Notes: a model not told the origin generated them from the letters alone. DNA of 64,000 nucleotides from UBA4742 sp963785815 (GCA_963785815.1 CAWAWN010000002.1:1488001-1552000); one strand, 5' to 3'; positions 35,903-44,903 are shown, counted from the first letter of the stretch. A program made the numbers and translations.

Positions 35903-36103
35903 ATGATGGCCGAGGGCGAGATCGAAGCGCATGACGGCTGGGACTCCTCCGATCGGCGGCAGTTCATCAAGCGGGTGGCCGTCACGACCGCCTTCGCCGT
36001 GCCCGTGGTGACCTCCTTCTCGATGACCGGGCTGACCATCAACTCGGCTTCGGCGGCCACCTCCAACCTGTCGATCCCACCCCCACCCCCTCCCGCTCTC
36101 TGA
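35903..36103 (+). CDS. Twin-arginine micropeptide of the PqqD/HprK cluster
   Basis: 66 aa. Asp/Glu-rich start, DRRQFIKRVAVTT (twin-arginine motif at about 19-25), hydrophobic stretch AFAVPVVTSFSMTGL and SASA followed by ATSNLSIPPPPPPAL. Cleavage after SASA would leave a peptide of about 15 residues ending in a run of six prolines. Similar short RRxFIK peptides accompany PqqD and HprK-like genes in other genomes as far as I recall; none has an assigned function to my knowledge. GGGAGC lies before two consecutive ATGs (35903, 35906). Confidence 0.7.
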   Translation: MMAEGEIEAHDGWDSSDRRQFIKRVAVTTAFAVPVVTSFSMTGLTINSASAATSNLSIPPPPPPAL

Positions 36104-36116
36104 TCCGCGCTCCTGA

Positions 36117-37262
36117 GTGCTGCTGAGCGCTGCGCTCATCGCCCGCGACGAGGAGCAGTTCCTCGACGGTTGCCTGAGGTCGATCGCACCCGCGGTCGAC
36201 GAGATCGTGGTGGTCGACACGGGCTCGATCGATGCCACGCGGGACATCGCACGTCGCCACGGCGCCCGGCTGCTCGAACGGCGCTGGGACGGTGACTTCT
36301 CCGCGGCCCGCAACCACGCCCTCGACGCCTGCCGGGGGAGGTGGATCCTCTACATCGACGCCGACGAGCGCCTGAGCCTGGACGGGGACCTCCGGGCCGT
36401 GCTGGCCGCGGCCGGTGACGAGGTGGTGGCGGCCACCGTGGACTTCCGGCCCACCCTCCGCAGCACCCGCTACCTCGAGCACCGCCTCTTCCTCAACCGC
36501 CCGGACGTGCGGTTCCGGGGGGTGATCCACGAGACGATGCTCCCCGACGTGCTCCGCTTGTTCGACCAGGGCGGCCGCGTCGTGCGGGCCCCGGCCTCCA
36601 TCGACCACCTGGGCTACGAGGGCGATCTCACGGCCAAGCATCGACGCGACCGGCCCCTGTTGCGCCGTCAGGCGGCGATCGATCCGGGGCGCACCTACCT
36701 CTGGTTCCAGCTCGGCCTGGTGGAGGCCGGCCTGGGGAACCCCGACCAGGCCGACCGGGACTTCGCCACCGGCGTGGCCGCAGCCCGGGCCCGCGGCCCG
36801 ATGGTCACCGCCGACCTGCCGCTGTTCGCCGAGCTGGCCCTGTTCCGCCTCAACCGGGCCTGCCCGGCCAGCGACACCGACCCGGTGAGCCCGCTCCGGT
36901 CGGCTGGGCCGGTCGACGGGGTGAGCGACCTGCTGGCGGACATGGCCGCCACCCATCCCGACGACCCGCTCACCTGGTGGGTGGCGGCCAACCTGGCCAT
37001 GTCCGAGCGACGCTGGGTCGACGCCGTGCGCGACCTCGAGGGGCTGATCGGGCACCCGGCGGCCACCGCCTCCCATGCGGTGGTGGCGTACGACCGGCGG
37101 TTGTTCGGTGAACTGGCCCACCACGCCCTGGCCATGTGCCTGCTGCACCTGGACCAACCGGAGCGGGCCGCCGCCGAGCTGCGCCTGGCCCTGGCGGAGG
37201 ACCCCGACAACCAGGAGTACGCGGTCAAGCTGGCGCTGGCCGAGGCACGCGCCCGGCCATGA
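36117..37262 (+). CDS. GT2-family glycosyltransferase with C-terminal TPR-like region
   Basis: 381 aa. GT-A fold: LSAALIARDEEQFLDGCLRS, EIVVVDTGSIDATRDIA, and DXD in ILYIDADERLS (about 82-92), then FRGVIHETM. The C-terminal 180 residues (YLWFQLGLVEAGLGNPDQAD, AMCLLHLDQPERAAAELRLAL) are tetratricopeptide-like, as in SunS-type glycosyltransferases. Those transferases modify peptides, which fits the micropeptide 14 bp upstream, but this is inference. GTG start; its TGA overlaps the ATG of the next gene. Confidence 0.87.
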   Translation: MLLSAALIARDEEQFLDGCLRSIAPAVDEIVVVDTGSIDATRDIARRHGARLLERRWDGDFSAARNHALDACRGRWILYIDADERLSLDGDLRAVLAAAGDEVVAATVDFRPTLRSTRYLEHRLFLNRPDVRFRGVIHETMLPDVLRLFDQGGRVVRAPASIDHLGYEGDLTAKHRRDRPLLRRQAAIDPGRTYLWFQLGLVEAGLGNPDQADRDFATGVAAARARGPMVTADLPLFAELALFRLNRACPASDTDPVSPLRSAGPVDGVSDLLADMAATHPDDPLTWWVAANLAMSERRWVDAVRDLEGLIGHPAATASHAVVAYDRRLFGELAHHALAMCLLHLDQPERAAAELRLALAEDPDNQEYAVKLALAEARARP

Positions 37263-39904
37263 CCCGACGGGCTGGCCATCGGCCCGCGGTGGCGACGGTG
37301 GCCGCCATCCTGGCCGCCGGCGACGGTGCGCCGGCTCCGGTGCCCCGACAGCTCGACGCCGGCGGGTGGGACGCCGTGCTGGCCGAGGCCGGGACCCACG
37401 ACCTGGTGCCGGCCCTGTGGCGACCGGCCCGCACCCTGGGGCTGGTCGAACCCGTGCCCGAGGCCCTGGTGGAGGTGCTGGGCGACGAGGCCGCCGCCCG
37501 CCACCACCCGGCAGCCGTGCTCGAGCTGGCCCACCGACGCAACGCCACTCGCGTCGGGGACCTGCTCGACCAGCTGGCCACGGTGGTGGACGAGCTGGCC
37601 GCCGCCGGCGTCGAGGTGGTGGCACTCAAGGGCGCGGCCCACCTGGTCGGCGGCACCTGGCCCGACCCGGCGGATCGGTCGATGGCCGACCTCGACCTGC
37701 TCATCGATCCCGGGGCGGCCCGGACCGCCCGCCGCCGCCTCGAACAGCTCGGCTACGTCGCCACCGCCCATCCCGGAGAGGAGCTGGGCGGGCACCACCA
37801 CCTGCCGGCCCTGCGCCACCCGGCGCGGTTCGGGTCGATCGAGCTGCACGTCGAGCCGCTCCAGCGAGGGTGGCGCGCCGCGCTGGGCGCGGGCGAGCTG
37901 TGGGCCGACGCCCAGGTCGTGTCGTGGCGGGGGACACGGATCGGGGTGCCCACGGCCGTCCAGGCGGCCGTGGTCTCGCTGGTGCACGGCTACCTGGCCG
38001 ATGGCGCCCACTACCAGGCCCGGGTGCCGCTGCGCACGGTCCACGAGCTGTGGTGCGCCGATCGACGCGGGGGCCGGCTCGGTCCGATCGACTGGGGTGG
38101 GGTCGCCGATCGGCTCGACGTCATCGGCTGGGCGTCGTTGGTGGACGACCACCGGGCCACCGTGGAAGGTCTGTTCGGGGACCGTGGCGGCTCCGCGGGT
38201 CACGGCGGCCGCGGTCGCACCGGGGCCGTGGCGGCGCGAGCCCGGCTGTCCCTGGCGCTGTCCCTGGCCGAGCGACCTGCCGCGGCCCGAGCGGCCGACC
38301 GTTGGCTGCGAGCCCGATCCAGCCTGGACGAGGGCCGGCTGCGCCGCCACTACGGCACCGCCATCGAAGGGCGTTGGCCGCTGCGGCTCCACCACCTGTC
38401 GCGCCAGGTGCCGGGCCGCCGACGCCGGCCCGGTCCGCTCGATGCGTCGGTGAGCGACGGGGTGGCGCCGAGGCGACCCCGCGCTCTGCTGGTCTCGCCC
38501 GAGCTGCCGTCGGGCACCGGGAACGGCCTGGCCATGCGGGCCGAGGTGGCCCTCCAGGCGCTGCGGGCCGTGGCCGACGTGACCGTGGTGGTGGTGGACC
38601 GTCCCCTGGATGCGAGCGGGCCCGGCACCGCCTCCACGCGGCGACGGCCGCCCATGGGCCGCCCGGCGGACGGGTGGGCCGACCACGAGGCGGTCCTGGC
38701 GAGCCAGGTGGCGAGCCTCGTCCGCTTCCGGCCCCCACCCCTGGACGACCGGGCCGCGGCCGCGTCGTGGTTGGCGCAGGAGGCTTCCCGCACCCGCCTG
38801 GCCGCGCTGGAGCCCCTCGCCACCGGCGCCCGCCTGGCAAACCCGACGGCGGTGGCCGCGCTGGCGGACGAGCTCGCGGCGGCCGGGGCCCCGTCGGAGG
38901 TCGCGGTCGGCACCGTCGGCACCGGCGGCACCGAAGCGACGCCGTTCGACCTGGTGCAGGTGGTGCGGCTGCGCATGGCGCCGTGGGCCGAGCCCTTCGC
39001 CTTCCGGCCCGGGGTGGTGACGGTGCTGGACCTGGACGACGACGAGGTCGCCACCCACGACCGCCTGCGGGTCGAGGCCGAGGCCCGCGGCGAGTCGGAT
39101 CTGGCCGAGCACCTCGGAGCCGAGGCCGAGGCGCTCGGCCGTCTGGCCGACTGGTACGCGCCGCGGGCGACGGTGGTGACGGTGGCCTCGCCCGACGAGG
39201 TGGCCGGTGTGGCTCGCCACCGACCGACCCGGGTGGCCGTGGTCCCCAACGCCATCGACGCCGTCCCCGGTCCACGCACCCATCTGTTCCACCGGTCCGG
39301 TCGGGCGGGTGGGGCTCGCCCGGCCGATCCGGGCGAGCTCCGGCTGCTGCTGGTCGGCAACTTCACCTACGCCCCCAACCGATGGGCCGCCGAGGTGCTG
39401 GTCGACGAGGTGCGTCCGGCGCTGGGGGCCCGGAGCGGAGGGCCGGTGCAGGTCGAGCTGGTGGGCGCGATCCCGCCGTCGTTCGAGCGGTTCCGGGCCA
39501 TCCCCCACGTCCGGGTGGCCGGCCACCTGGCGTCGGAGGAAGAGCTGGACGCGGCCTATGCCGCGGCCACCCTGGTGGTGCTCCCCCTGGTGCCCGCCGG
39601 GGGCACCCGCATCAAGGTGCTCGAGGCCTTCACCCACCGGGTGCCGGTGGTGGCCACGCCGGGGGCGGTCGAGGGGTTGGGGGTGGTCGACGGCGTCCAC
39701 GCCCTGGTGGCCGAGGGTGTCGACGACCTGGTCGAGGCCAGCATCCGGGCGTTGGACGATCAGGCGGCCAGCCGGGCCCGGGTCGAGCGGGCCTGGGAGC
39801 TGGCGGCCGGGTACGACCGCCGACTGGTCGTGGGCCAGCTGCGCGGTCGGCTCAGCGAGTGGCTCCGGGCGCGGCCGTCGCCGGGCGCCGCGCTCAGACG
39901 GTGA
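37259..39904 (+). CDS. Nucleotidyltransferase (PF14907-like) fused to GT4 glycosyltransferase
   Basis: 881 aa, one uninterrupted frame. Residues 1-390 match the uncharacterised nucleotidyltransferase family often found in peptide clusters: VVALKGAAHLV (about 120-130) and RSMADLDLLID (140-150) with the two metal-binding Asp, then SIELHVEPL. A hinge (RRRRPGPLDASVSDG) leads to a GT4 transferase from about 408: LLVSPELPSGTGNGLAMR, LLLVGNFTYAPNRWA and VPAGGTRIKVLEAFTHRVPVVAT. Each half is of normal size, so this is a true fusion or a lost stop. ATG overlaps the GT2 stop (ATGA). Its end overlaps the convergent P450 gene by 11 bases. Confidence 0.83.
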   Translation: MTRRAGHRPAVATVAAILAAGDGAPAPVPRQLDAGGWDAVLAEAGTHDLVPALWRPARTLGLVEPVPEALVEVLGDEAAARHHPAAVLELAHRRNATRVGDLLDQLATVVDELAAAGVEVVALKGAAHLVGGTWPDPADRSMADLDLLIDPGAARTARRRLEQLGYVATAHPGEELGGHHHLPALRHPARFGSIELHVEPLQRGWRAALGAGELWADAQVVSWRGTRIGVPTAVQAAVVSLVHGYLADGAHYQARVPLRTVHELWCADRRGGRLGPIDWGGVADRLDVIGWASLVDDHRATVEGLFGDRGGSAGHGGRGRTGAVAARARLSLALSLAERPAAARAADRWLRARSSLDEGRLRRHYGTAIEGRWPLRLHHLSRQVPGRRRRPGPLDASVSDGVAPRRPRALLVSPELPSGTGNGLAMRAEVALQALRAVADVTVVVVDRPLDASGPGTASTRRRPPMGRPADGWADHEAVLASQVASLVRFRPPPLDDRAAAASWLAQEASRTRLAALEPLATGARLANPTAVAALADELAAAGAPSEVAVGTVGTGGTEATPFDLVQVVRLRMAPWAEPFAFRPGVVTVLDLDDDEVATHDRLRVEAEARGESDLAEHLGAEAEALGRLADWYAPRATVVTVASPDEVAGVARHRPTRVAVVPNAIDAVPGPRTHLFHRSGRAGGARPADPGELRLLLVGNFTYAPNRWAAEVLVDEVRPALGARSGGPVQVELVGAIPPSFERFRAIPHVRVAGHLASEEELDAAYAAATLVVLPLVPAGGTRIKVLEAFTHRVPVVATPGAVEGLGVVDGVHALVAEGVDDLVEASIRALDDQAASRARVERAWELAAGYDRRLVVGQLRGRLSEWLRARPSPGAALRR

Positions 39905-41093
39905 TGGGCACGCGCACCCAACCGCGCACGGTCGAGGTGTGGAGGCGCTCGGCGCGGTCGTGCTCGACCGACCACTCGGGGAACCGGGCCAGGGTCTCCT
40001 CCAGCGCGATGCGCCCTTCCAACCGGGCCAGGGCGGCGCCGATGCAGAAGTGGATGCCGTAACCGAACGAGACGTGGTGGTCGAAGGCGCGGCGGATGTC
40101 GAACCGGTCGGCGTCGGGGTACTTGCGCTCGTCGCGCCCGGCCGAGCCGGTGAGCAGCAGCACCTTGGCCTGGGCCGGGACGATCCCGCCGCTGGTCTCG
40201 ACCTCGGCCGTGGTCCAGCGCCCCTGCACCGGCGAGGGGGCCTCGAAGCGCAGCAGCTCCTCGATGGCGTTGGGGACGAGGGTGGGATCCGCGGCCAGGG
40301 CGGCCCGCTGGTCGGGGTTGGCGTCGAGCACGACCGCGGCCCAGCCCAGCAGCCGGGCCACCGTCTCGGTGCCGGCGCTGATCAGCAGGATGCCGAAGTT
40401 GACGCTCTCCTCGGTGGTCAGGTGCCGGGTGACGCCCTGGTCGTCGACGATCTCGGCCTGCACCAGGTCGGTGAGCATGTCGTCGAGCGGATGGCGCTGG
40501 CGCTGCTCCATCTGGGCCGTGAGGTAGGTGTGCAGCTTCATCATGGCGTCGAAGCTGACGTCGTTGATCATCCCCTTCTCGGGGTCGAGGTGGAAGACCT
40601 GATCGATGTAGCCCCGCACCTCGTTCTGGTCCTCGAGGGGGACGCCGAGCAGCGAGGCGATGACCATGGCCGGCAGCCGGGCCCCGAAGTCCTGCACGTA
40701 GTCGAAGGTGCCCCGGGGGCCGGCGGCGTCGAGGAAGTCGGCGCACAACGCCCGGATGCGGCCCTCGAGCTCACCGATGCGGCGCGGGGTGAAGGCGCGC
40801 GACACCAGGGTGCGCAGCCGGGTGTGCTCGGGCGGGTCGAGGAAGATCATCTGACCGCCACCGATGGGGTGCTCGGTCATCAGCTCGAGCACCGTGCCGT
40901 GGGCCGAGCTGAACGTCTTGGGGTCGCGGTGGGCGGCCTCCACGTCGGCGAACCGGCTCAGCGCGTAGAAGTCGTAGCGCTCGTTGCGGTAGAGCGGCGC
41001 GTCGTCGCGCAGCCGACGCCAGATGTCGTAGGGATCGGTGTCGATCTGGGTGTCGAACGGGTCCCAGTAGAGCTCGGCCAGCGTGTCGGACAT
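39894..41093 (-). CDS. Cytochrome P450
   Basis: 399 aa, soluble bacterial type. I-helix LLISAGTETVARLLGW (oxygen-binding AGTET), K-helix EELLRFEAP (ExxR) and heme loop FGYGIHFCIGAALARLE with the Cys ligand. N-terminus DPFDTQIDTDPYDIWRRLRDDAPLY resembles mycobacterial steroid/fatty-acid hydroxylases. Its ATG lies two bases from the stop of the thiolase gene, so both are one operon. Ferredoxin partner is not seen in the window. Confidence 0.95.
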   Translation of the reverse strand: MSDTLAELYWDPFDTQIDTDPYDIWRRLRDDAPLYRNERYDFYALSRFADVEAAHRDPKTFSSAHGTVLELMTEHPIGGGQMIFLDPPEHTRLRTLVSRAFTPRRIGELEGRIRALCADFLDAAGPRGTFDYVQDFGARLPAMVIASLLGVPLEDQNEVRGYIDQVFHLDPEKGMINDVSFDAMMKLHTYLTAQMEQRQRHPLDDMLTDLVQAEIVDDQGVTRHLTTEESVNFGILLISAGTETVARLLGWAAVVLDANPDQRAALAADPTLVPNAIEELLRFEAPSPVQGRWTTAEVETSGGIVPAQAKVLLLTGSAGRDERKYPDADRFDIRRAFDHHVSFGYGIHFCIGAALARLEGRIALEETLARFPEWSVEHDRAERLHTSTVRGWVRVPITV

Positions 41094-41094
41094 G

Positions 41095-42270
41095 TCAGAG
41101 CCGCTCGATGACCAGGGCCGAGCCCATGCCGCCACCCGCGCACATGGACATCACGCCGAAGGTGCCGTCGGCCCGGGCCAGCTCGCCCAGCATGGTGACC
41201 ACCATGCGCGAGCCGGTGCAGGCGATGGGGTGACCGAGACCGCAGCCGCTGCCGTTCATGTTGACCCGGTCGGGGTCGAGGCCCAGCTGGCGCGTGGCGG
41301 CCACGGCCACCGAGCAGAAGGCCTCGTTGATCTCGAAGCGGTCGATGTCGGCCACGCCCAGCCCGGCCCGACCCAGGGCCTTGGGGATGGCCTCGATGGG
41401 CGACAGGCCGGTGCGCTCGGGGTCGACGCCGACCGAGGCCCAGCCCCGCACCCGGGCCAGGGGGGTCAGCCCGTGGGCTGCGGCGTAGGTGTCGGAGGCG
41501 AGCATGACGGCGGCGGCGCCGTCGTTGAGGCCGGCGGCGTTGCCGGCGGTGACCGTGGCGCCCTCCAGCTCGGGGTGCAGCACCGGCAGGGCGCTGAGCG
41601 ACTCGATGGTGGAGTCACCCCGGGGGTGCTCGTCGGTGTCGAAGGTGCGGGTGCCGCCGGCGCCGTCGGGCACCTCGACGGGCACGATCTCCTCCTTGAA
41701 CCAGCCCGACGCCACGGACCGGGCCGCGGCCAGGTGCGACTTCAGGGCCCACTCGTCGGCGTCGGTCCGGCTGATGCCGGCCAGCCGGGCGGTGTTCTCG
41801 CCCACGGTGATCGACATGTCCCATTGGGGCGCGTTGTCCTGGGCCGGGTGGCTGGGCGACATCCACGGCTGGGGGTTCATGGCCGAGGCCGGCACCGACT
41901 TGGTCAGCTGGGGCATGGAGCTGAGGCTCTCGGTGCCGCCGGCCACCACCACCTGGTCCATCCCGGCCCGGATGCTGCCGGCCGCCAGCTGCACCGCGCT
42001 CAGGCCGGCCGCGCAGTGGCGGTTGTCGGCCAGGCCGGGCACACCGGTCAGGCCGAGCTCGAGGGCGATGTAGCGGGCGATGACGCCGCCGCCCTGGAGG
42101 CTCTCGGCCACCACGATGTCGTCGATGTCGGTGGTGGGGATGCCGGCGCGCTCGATGGTCTCGCCCACCGCGATGCGGGCCAGCTCGAAGGCGTCGATGT
42201 CGACCAGCGAGCCCTTGCGGGCCCGCCCGATGGGGGTGCGGGCCGCGGCCACGATCACGGCGTCGGTCAT
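41095..42270 (-). CDS. Acetyl-CoA acyltransferase (thiolase)
   Basis: 391 aa. Catalytic Cys in DNRHCAAGLSAVQLA (about C86), His in GLGHPIACTGSRM and second Cys in MSMCAGGGMGSALV near the end; NEAF motif as EINEAFCSVAV. It cleaves 3-ketoacyl-CoA or makes acetoacetyl-CoA. The GSGCGLGHP context differs slightly from the usual GGAIALGHP. First gene of the thiolase-P450 operon, 51 bp from a TGAAC-type palindrome shared with the divergent hydratase. Confidence 0.94.
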   Translation of the reverse strand: MTDAVIVAAARTPIGRARKGSLVDIDAFELARIAVGETIERAGIPTTDIDDIVVAESLQGGGVIARYIALELGLTGVPGLADNRHCAAGLSAVQLAAGSIRAGMDQVVVAGGTESLSSMPQLTKSVPASAMNPQPWMSPSHPAQDNAPQWDMSITVGENTARLAGISRTDADEWALKSHLAAARSVASGWFKEEIVPVEVPDGAGGTRTFDTDEHPRGDSTIESLSALPVLHPELEGATVTAGNAAGLNDGAAAVMLASDTYAAAHGLTPLARVRGWASVGVDPERTGLSPIEAIPKALGRAGLGVADIDRFEINEAFCSVAVAATRQLGLDPDRVNMNGSGCGLGHPIACTGSRMVVTMLGELARADGTFGVMSMCAGGGMGSALVIERL

Positions 42271-42321
42271 GTCCTGCTCCGTTCCAGGTTCCCGATGAGT
42301 TGCGAGCCAGGCTACACACGA

Positions 42322-42337
42322 CTGAACCGTCGTTCAG
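42322..42337. promoter_or_regulatory. TGAAC-N4-GTTCA operator (site 1)
   Basis: CTGAACCGTCGTTCAG, perfect six-base arms, between the thiolase start (42270, minus) and the crotonase start (42444, plus). Confidence 0.7.
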
Positions 42338-42443
42338 CCGGCGGGCCGACCCCCCTTCGAAAGGGTGTAGAAATCCCCCCTGGAGCAGGATCTTCCGCTC
42401 CGATCTGGCTGGTTGGCCGGTGGCGCGCTCGGAGGAGATCACC

Positions 42444-43226
42444 ATGACCGCGGACGTGATCCGCACCGCCGACGTCGATCGGGTGCGCACCATCACCTTC
42501 ACCCGTGCCGCTCAGGCCAACGCCTTCGACCACGCCCTCTACGTGGCCGTGGCCGACGCCCTGGGCGCGGCGGCGGTGGAGGACGGGGTGGGCGTGGTGG
42601 TGCTGACCGGCGAGGGGCGCAGCTTCTGCGCCGGTACCGACCTGGTGGAGATGGCGGCCATGGTCGCGGGCCTGGGCGGCTCGGGGGCCGAGGCCGACGT
42701 GTCGCCGGCCGACCACGGGTTCAGCACCTTCATGGACCGGCTCACGGCCTTCCCCAAACCGCTGCTGGCCGCGGTCAACGGGGCCGGCGTGGGCCTGGGG
42801 CTGACCATGCTGGCCCACTGCGACCTCGTGCTCATGGCCGACACCGCCCGGCTGAAGGCACCGTTCGCCGAGATGGGGGTGCCGCCCGAGGCCGCGAGCA
42901 GCCTCCTGCTGCCCCGGCGCATGGGCGACCAGCGCGCCGCCCTGGCCCTCTACACCTCGCGCTGGATCAGCGCCGCCGAGGCGGTGGAGTCGGGGCTGGC
43001 CCTCCAGGTGGTGCCGGCGGTCGACCTCTTGCGCGAGGCGCAGGCCCTGGCCGCCGAGATCGCCGCCATGTCCCTGCCCGCCCTCATGGCCGCCAAGCGG
43101 CTGCTGGTCGACGCCCGGGCCGATGCGGTGGCGCAGGCCCGCGCCCGGGAGGATGCCGCCTTCTCCGACCTGTTGCGGGGCCCTGGCGTCGAGGGCGCCG
43201 TGCTCGGCCAACTCGACAAGCCCTGA
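42444..43226 (+). CDS. Enoyl-CoA hydratase/isomerase family protein
   Basis: 260 aa crotonase. FCAGTDLVEM gives the first oxyanion-hole strand and AVNGAGVGLGLTMLAHCD the second. PFAEMGVPPEAASSLLLPRRMG resembles enoyl-CoA isomerases (PPEAASS context) more than hydratases. ATG at 42444 follows GGAGGAGATCACC. Divergent from the thiolase-P450 operon with a shared operator. Confidence 0.88.
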   Translation: MTADVIRTADVDRVRTITFTRAAQANAFDHALYVAVADALGAAAVEDGVGVVVLTGEGRSFCAGTDLVEMAAMVAGLGGSGAEADVSPADHGFSTFMDRLTAFPKPLLAAVNGAGVGLGLTMLAHCDLVLMADTARLKAPFAEMGVPPEAASSLLLPRRMGDQRAALALYTSRWISAAEAVESGLALQVVPAVDLLREAQALAAEIAAMSLPALMAAKRLLVDARADAVAQARAREDAAFSDLLRGPGVEGAVLGQLDKP

Positions 43227-43247
43227 CCCCCTCCGCCTTTCCCCAGC

Positions 43248-44876
43248 TCAGGGTGAAGCGGACACGGTCAGCGACACGGTGCCGGCGACCGACTGGCTCG
43301 GGCTGGACGAGTCGGTGACGGTGACGGCCAGCCCGAAGGTGCCAGCTCGACGGGGGACGCCGTACAGGCGCCCGGTGGGGTCGAAGGTGAGGCCGGCGGG
43401 CAGCACGGTCCCGGGAGCCAGGGCGAACCGGTAGGGCGGTCGGCCGCCGATGGCCATCACGTGGGTCGACCCGCGCACGCCCACGGTGGCCGGGGCCACG
43501 GTGGTGCCCAACAGCTGCAGCGCGAAGGTGGCCACGTCGAAGGTCGCCGCGCAGGTCACGCGCCCGGCGGTGCGGACCCACGCATCGCACGACGGCCCGG
43601 GGGCCACCACGTGGTCCGGCGCGATCGAGTGCATGAGCGTGACGGCCGCGTCCATCGTCGGATAGGGCTGGTCCTCCACGTCCACCAGGCCGAAGTTGTC
43701 GTCCTCGCCGTCGAAGCGGCCACCCGCCGGCTCGTCCACGTACTCGAACCACTCGTCGCCCACCACCCAGGGCGACTGCTCGTAGAGGGGTGCGATGTAG
43801 GCGGTGTAGGCGTCGGCCCGGGCCTGCTGGTCGGGGGACACGGCGTAGACGCCCGGGACCGTGTCCGGCGTCTGGGGCGTGTGCGCGATGAACGAGTACT
43901 CGGCCACCATGATCGGGCGCTTCACGTACCTCTCGAAGCTGTCGAAGGTGCGGGTCACCGGCAGGTACTGGGGCCAGATCTTGTCGATGATCTGGGCGAA
44001 GCCGGGCATCAGCGTGTAGTCGTCGATGCTGAACACGTCCACGTAGGGCTGGGCCGCCTCCAGCAGCTCGGGCTGGATCTCCTGGCCCTCGGCCTTGACC
44101 CCGAGGATGAGGTGGTGGGGGTCGTAGGCCCGGACGGCGGCAGTGGTGACCTGGAAGTAGCGGGTGGCCAGGGCGCGCACGAACCCGTTGGGGTCGCCCA
44201 CGTAGTGGTCGGCCACGGCGCGCCCGGGGGAGCCCTCGGGTAGGGCCAAGTAGTGGTCGAGCTGGGTCTGGAGGTCGCCGCCGTTGGGCCCCCAGTCCAG
44301 CTCGCTGTCGGTGTACCAGCCGATGAGGTTCGGGTCGTCGGCCCGCGGCGCCACCTGGCTGGCGGCCACCGCGTCGGCGTGGTCCACGAAGGACGGCGCG
44401 AACCAGTCGTCGCCGCTGGCCAGCCCCAGCTGCACGCTGTAGGGCATCTGGCCGGCCAGGGTGGTCTCGTCGGTGAACGCACCCAGGCTGTTGAAGCCCC
44501 ACGACCGCAGCTGGGCCACCGTGGCCGTGGCCCAGGCCGCGGTGGTCGGGTACTCGGTGGCGATGGCCTGGCAGTAGGGGCACTGGCCGGTGGTGCGGTC
44601 GGTGTCGGGGGCAGGGTCCACGTGGTCGATGCCGGCCGAGTAGAAGGGCTGCCCGGTGGGGGTCACGAAGTACCAGCGGCCGTCCAGCTTGCCGATGCGG
44701 AACCAGCCGCTGGCCCGGAACGGCGTCGCCCGGGCCGTCACCCCCGCGGCCCCGGCCGTCGTGGAGGCCGACGCGGTGGAAGGCACCACCGCGGCCACCA
44801 GGGCCAGCAACCCGACCCACGCCAGCAGCCTCGCGCCATGGATCCGCCGGGATCGCCTGGGCTGGGGGGTGGGCAC
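43248..44876 (-). CDS. Secreted agarase-like glycoside hydrolase with C-terminal Ig-like domain
   Basis: 542 aa. Signal peptide (LLAWVGLLALVAAVVPSTASA). The hydrolase core parallels the protein at 29838: WYFVTPTGQPFYSAGIDHV, DPNLIGWYTDSELDWGP, HLILGVKAEGQE, DVFSIDDYTLMPG, IMVAEYSFIA, WVVGDEWFEYVDEPAGGR. The extra C-terminus (PATVGVRGSTHVMAIGG, LPAGLTFDPTGRLYGVP) is a putative-Ig/cadherin-like domain common in secreted carbohydrate enzymes. GTG start at 44876. The nearest operator palindrome is 27 bp upstream, an unexpected association with catabolic genes. Confidence 0.75.
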   Translation of the reverse strand: MPTPQPRRSRRIHGARLLAWVGLLALVAAVVPSTASASTTAGAAGVTARATPFRASGWFRIGKLDGRWYFVTPTGQPFYSAGIDHVDPAPDTDRTTGQCPYCQAIATEYPTTAAWATATVAQLRSWGFNSLGAFTDETTLAGQMPYSVQLGLASGDDWFAPSFVDHADAVAASQVAPRADDPNLIGWYTDSELDWGPNGGDLQTQLDHYLALPEGSPGRAVADHYVGDPNGFVRALATRYFQVTTAAVRAYDPHHLILGVKAEGQEIQPELLEAAQPYVDVFSIDDYTLMPGFAQIIDKIWPQYLPVTRTFDSFERYVKRPIMVAEYSFIAHTPQTPDTVPGVYAVSPDQQARADAYTAYIAPLYEQSPWVVGDEWFEYVDEPAGGRFDGEDDNFGLVDVEDQPYPTMDAAVTLMHSIAPDHVVAPGPSCDAWVRTAGRVTCAATFDVATFALQLLGTTVAPATVGVRGSTHVMAIGGRPPYRFALAPGTVLPAGLTFDPTGRLYGVPRRAGTFGLAVTVTDSSSPSQSVAGTVSLTVSASP

Positions 44877-44903
44877 GCGCCGCCGACCGTAGCCTCGCCG
44901 GCC

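Noticed and set aside
36695..39700. A 1001-codon open frame on the minus strand
   Set aside because: Antisense shadow of the GT2 and NTase-GT4 genes; translation is rich in His, Gly, Arg and Gln without domains, as expected from high-GC third-position bias.
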